Position numbers and translations under genes: made by a program. DNA of 64,000 nt, from assembly GCF_019429335.1 (NCBI RefSeq), contig NZ_JAHYJB010000003.1:50769-114768 (forward strand). The letters are read 5' to 3'. Of this stretch, positions 63,901-64,000 are shown piece after piece; position 1 is the stretch's first letter, and the number at the start of each line of letters is the position of its first letter. Below the pieces are notes generated by a model. The model did not search any database. It was given only the letters and a program-made list of their open reading frames with translations, and had not been told where the DNA came from. Origin of the DNA: Sulfurimonas sp. (GTDB lineage Bacteria; Campylobacterota; Campylobacteria; Campylobacterales; Sulfurimonadaceae).

Positions 63901-64000
63901 GGCAGCGACCTACATTTCCACACCTGACAGGTGCAGTATTATCAGCGATGAGAGGCTTAGCTTCTGGGTTCGGAATGGGGCCAGGCGTTTCCCTCTCTCT
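63901..64000 (-). rRNA. rrf: 5S ribosomal RNA, partial (5' end beyond window)
   Basis: Read on the minus strand the last 100 nt match the 3' part of 5S rRNA, with the CATTCCGAACCCAGAAGC loop and the terminal CGCTGCC stem strand ending near 63901. About 17-20 nt of the 5' end lie outside the window. It marks the 3' edge of an rRNA operon. The 138 nt between aat and it hold no other gene. Confidence 0.92.

Overview
The window looks like a chromosome segment of a Campylobacterota (epsilonproteobacterial) sulfur/hydrogen oxidiser close to Sulfurimonas. Supports are the low GC, the run rplY-pth-lptG-lysA-HAD-pheA-hisC-fliF-fliG-fliH-dxs (the order I recall from Campylobacter jejuni), a PEB4-like foldase, a Campylobacter-type transaldolase and a sensor kinase with the HQWRQPL H-box common in this group. 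The species call is inference from gene content; no database was searched.

Layout. 1-3258 (mostly minus): rnpA (partial), rpmH, a tetraheme cytochrome and clpB. 3401-9430: nitroreductase, a PLP deaminase/desulfhydrase, a SurA/PEB4-like foldase, nth, a small lipoprotein, a 103-bp tandem repeat, cmoA, a membrane protein and class II aldolase. 9544-15378 (plus): a coiled-coil protein, fapA, two small genes after an AT-rich gap, HU, cyclophilin and a PiT phosphate transporter. 15408-22173: a NosL-like lipoprotein, a TlpA-like thioredoxin, a three-gene molybdoenzyme operon (Fe-S, NrfD, Mo subunit) and a DUF2231-like protein. 22251-26227 (minus): hemerythrin, polytopic membrane protein, aroK, thioredoxin-like, hisD. 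26380-31648 (plus): ctpA, purC, purS, purQ, an SH3-type membrane protein, plsC, crcB. 31638-34970: ABC ATPase, dUTPase, small proteins, a PatB/MalY C-S lyase. 35017-39100: an AT-rich restriction-modification island with a fused m5C/m6A methyltransferase, a 127-aa unknown and an HNH endonuclease split by a frameshift at an A8 tract. 39328-42181: ovoA and pgeF, divergent. 42162-53015 (minus): the conserved dxs-fliHGF-hisC-pheA-HAD-lysA-lptG block. 53070-60424 (minus): pth, rplY, pilT, tal, sensor kinase, pabB, pyrB, bioD. 60485-63762 (plus): clpS-clpA-aat, an N-degron module. 63901-64000: the 3' part of a 5S rRNA on the minus strand, the edge of an rRNA operon.

How the genes fit together. Most of the window is housekeeping: protein quality control (ClpB, ClpA/ClpS/Aat, the foldases, CtpA), amino-acid and nucleotide synthesis (hisC, hisD, pheA, aroK, lysA, purC/S/Q, pyrB, bioD, pabB) and flagellar basal-body assembly. 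Anaerobic or sulfur-linked respiration is represented by the Tat-exported molybdoenzyme, the tetraheme cytochrome and the NosL/TlpA-like proteins. The parts least explained by known biology are the restriction island with its unknown middle gene, the 103-bp tandem repeats, two structured intergenic RNAs (before purS and before fliF), an apparent non-ATG start of rnpA, and three genes whose -10 box sits exactly 6 nt before the start codon.
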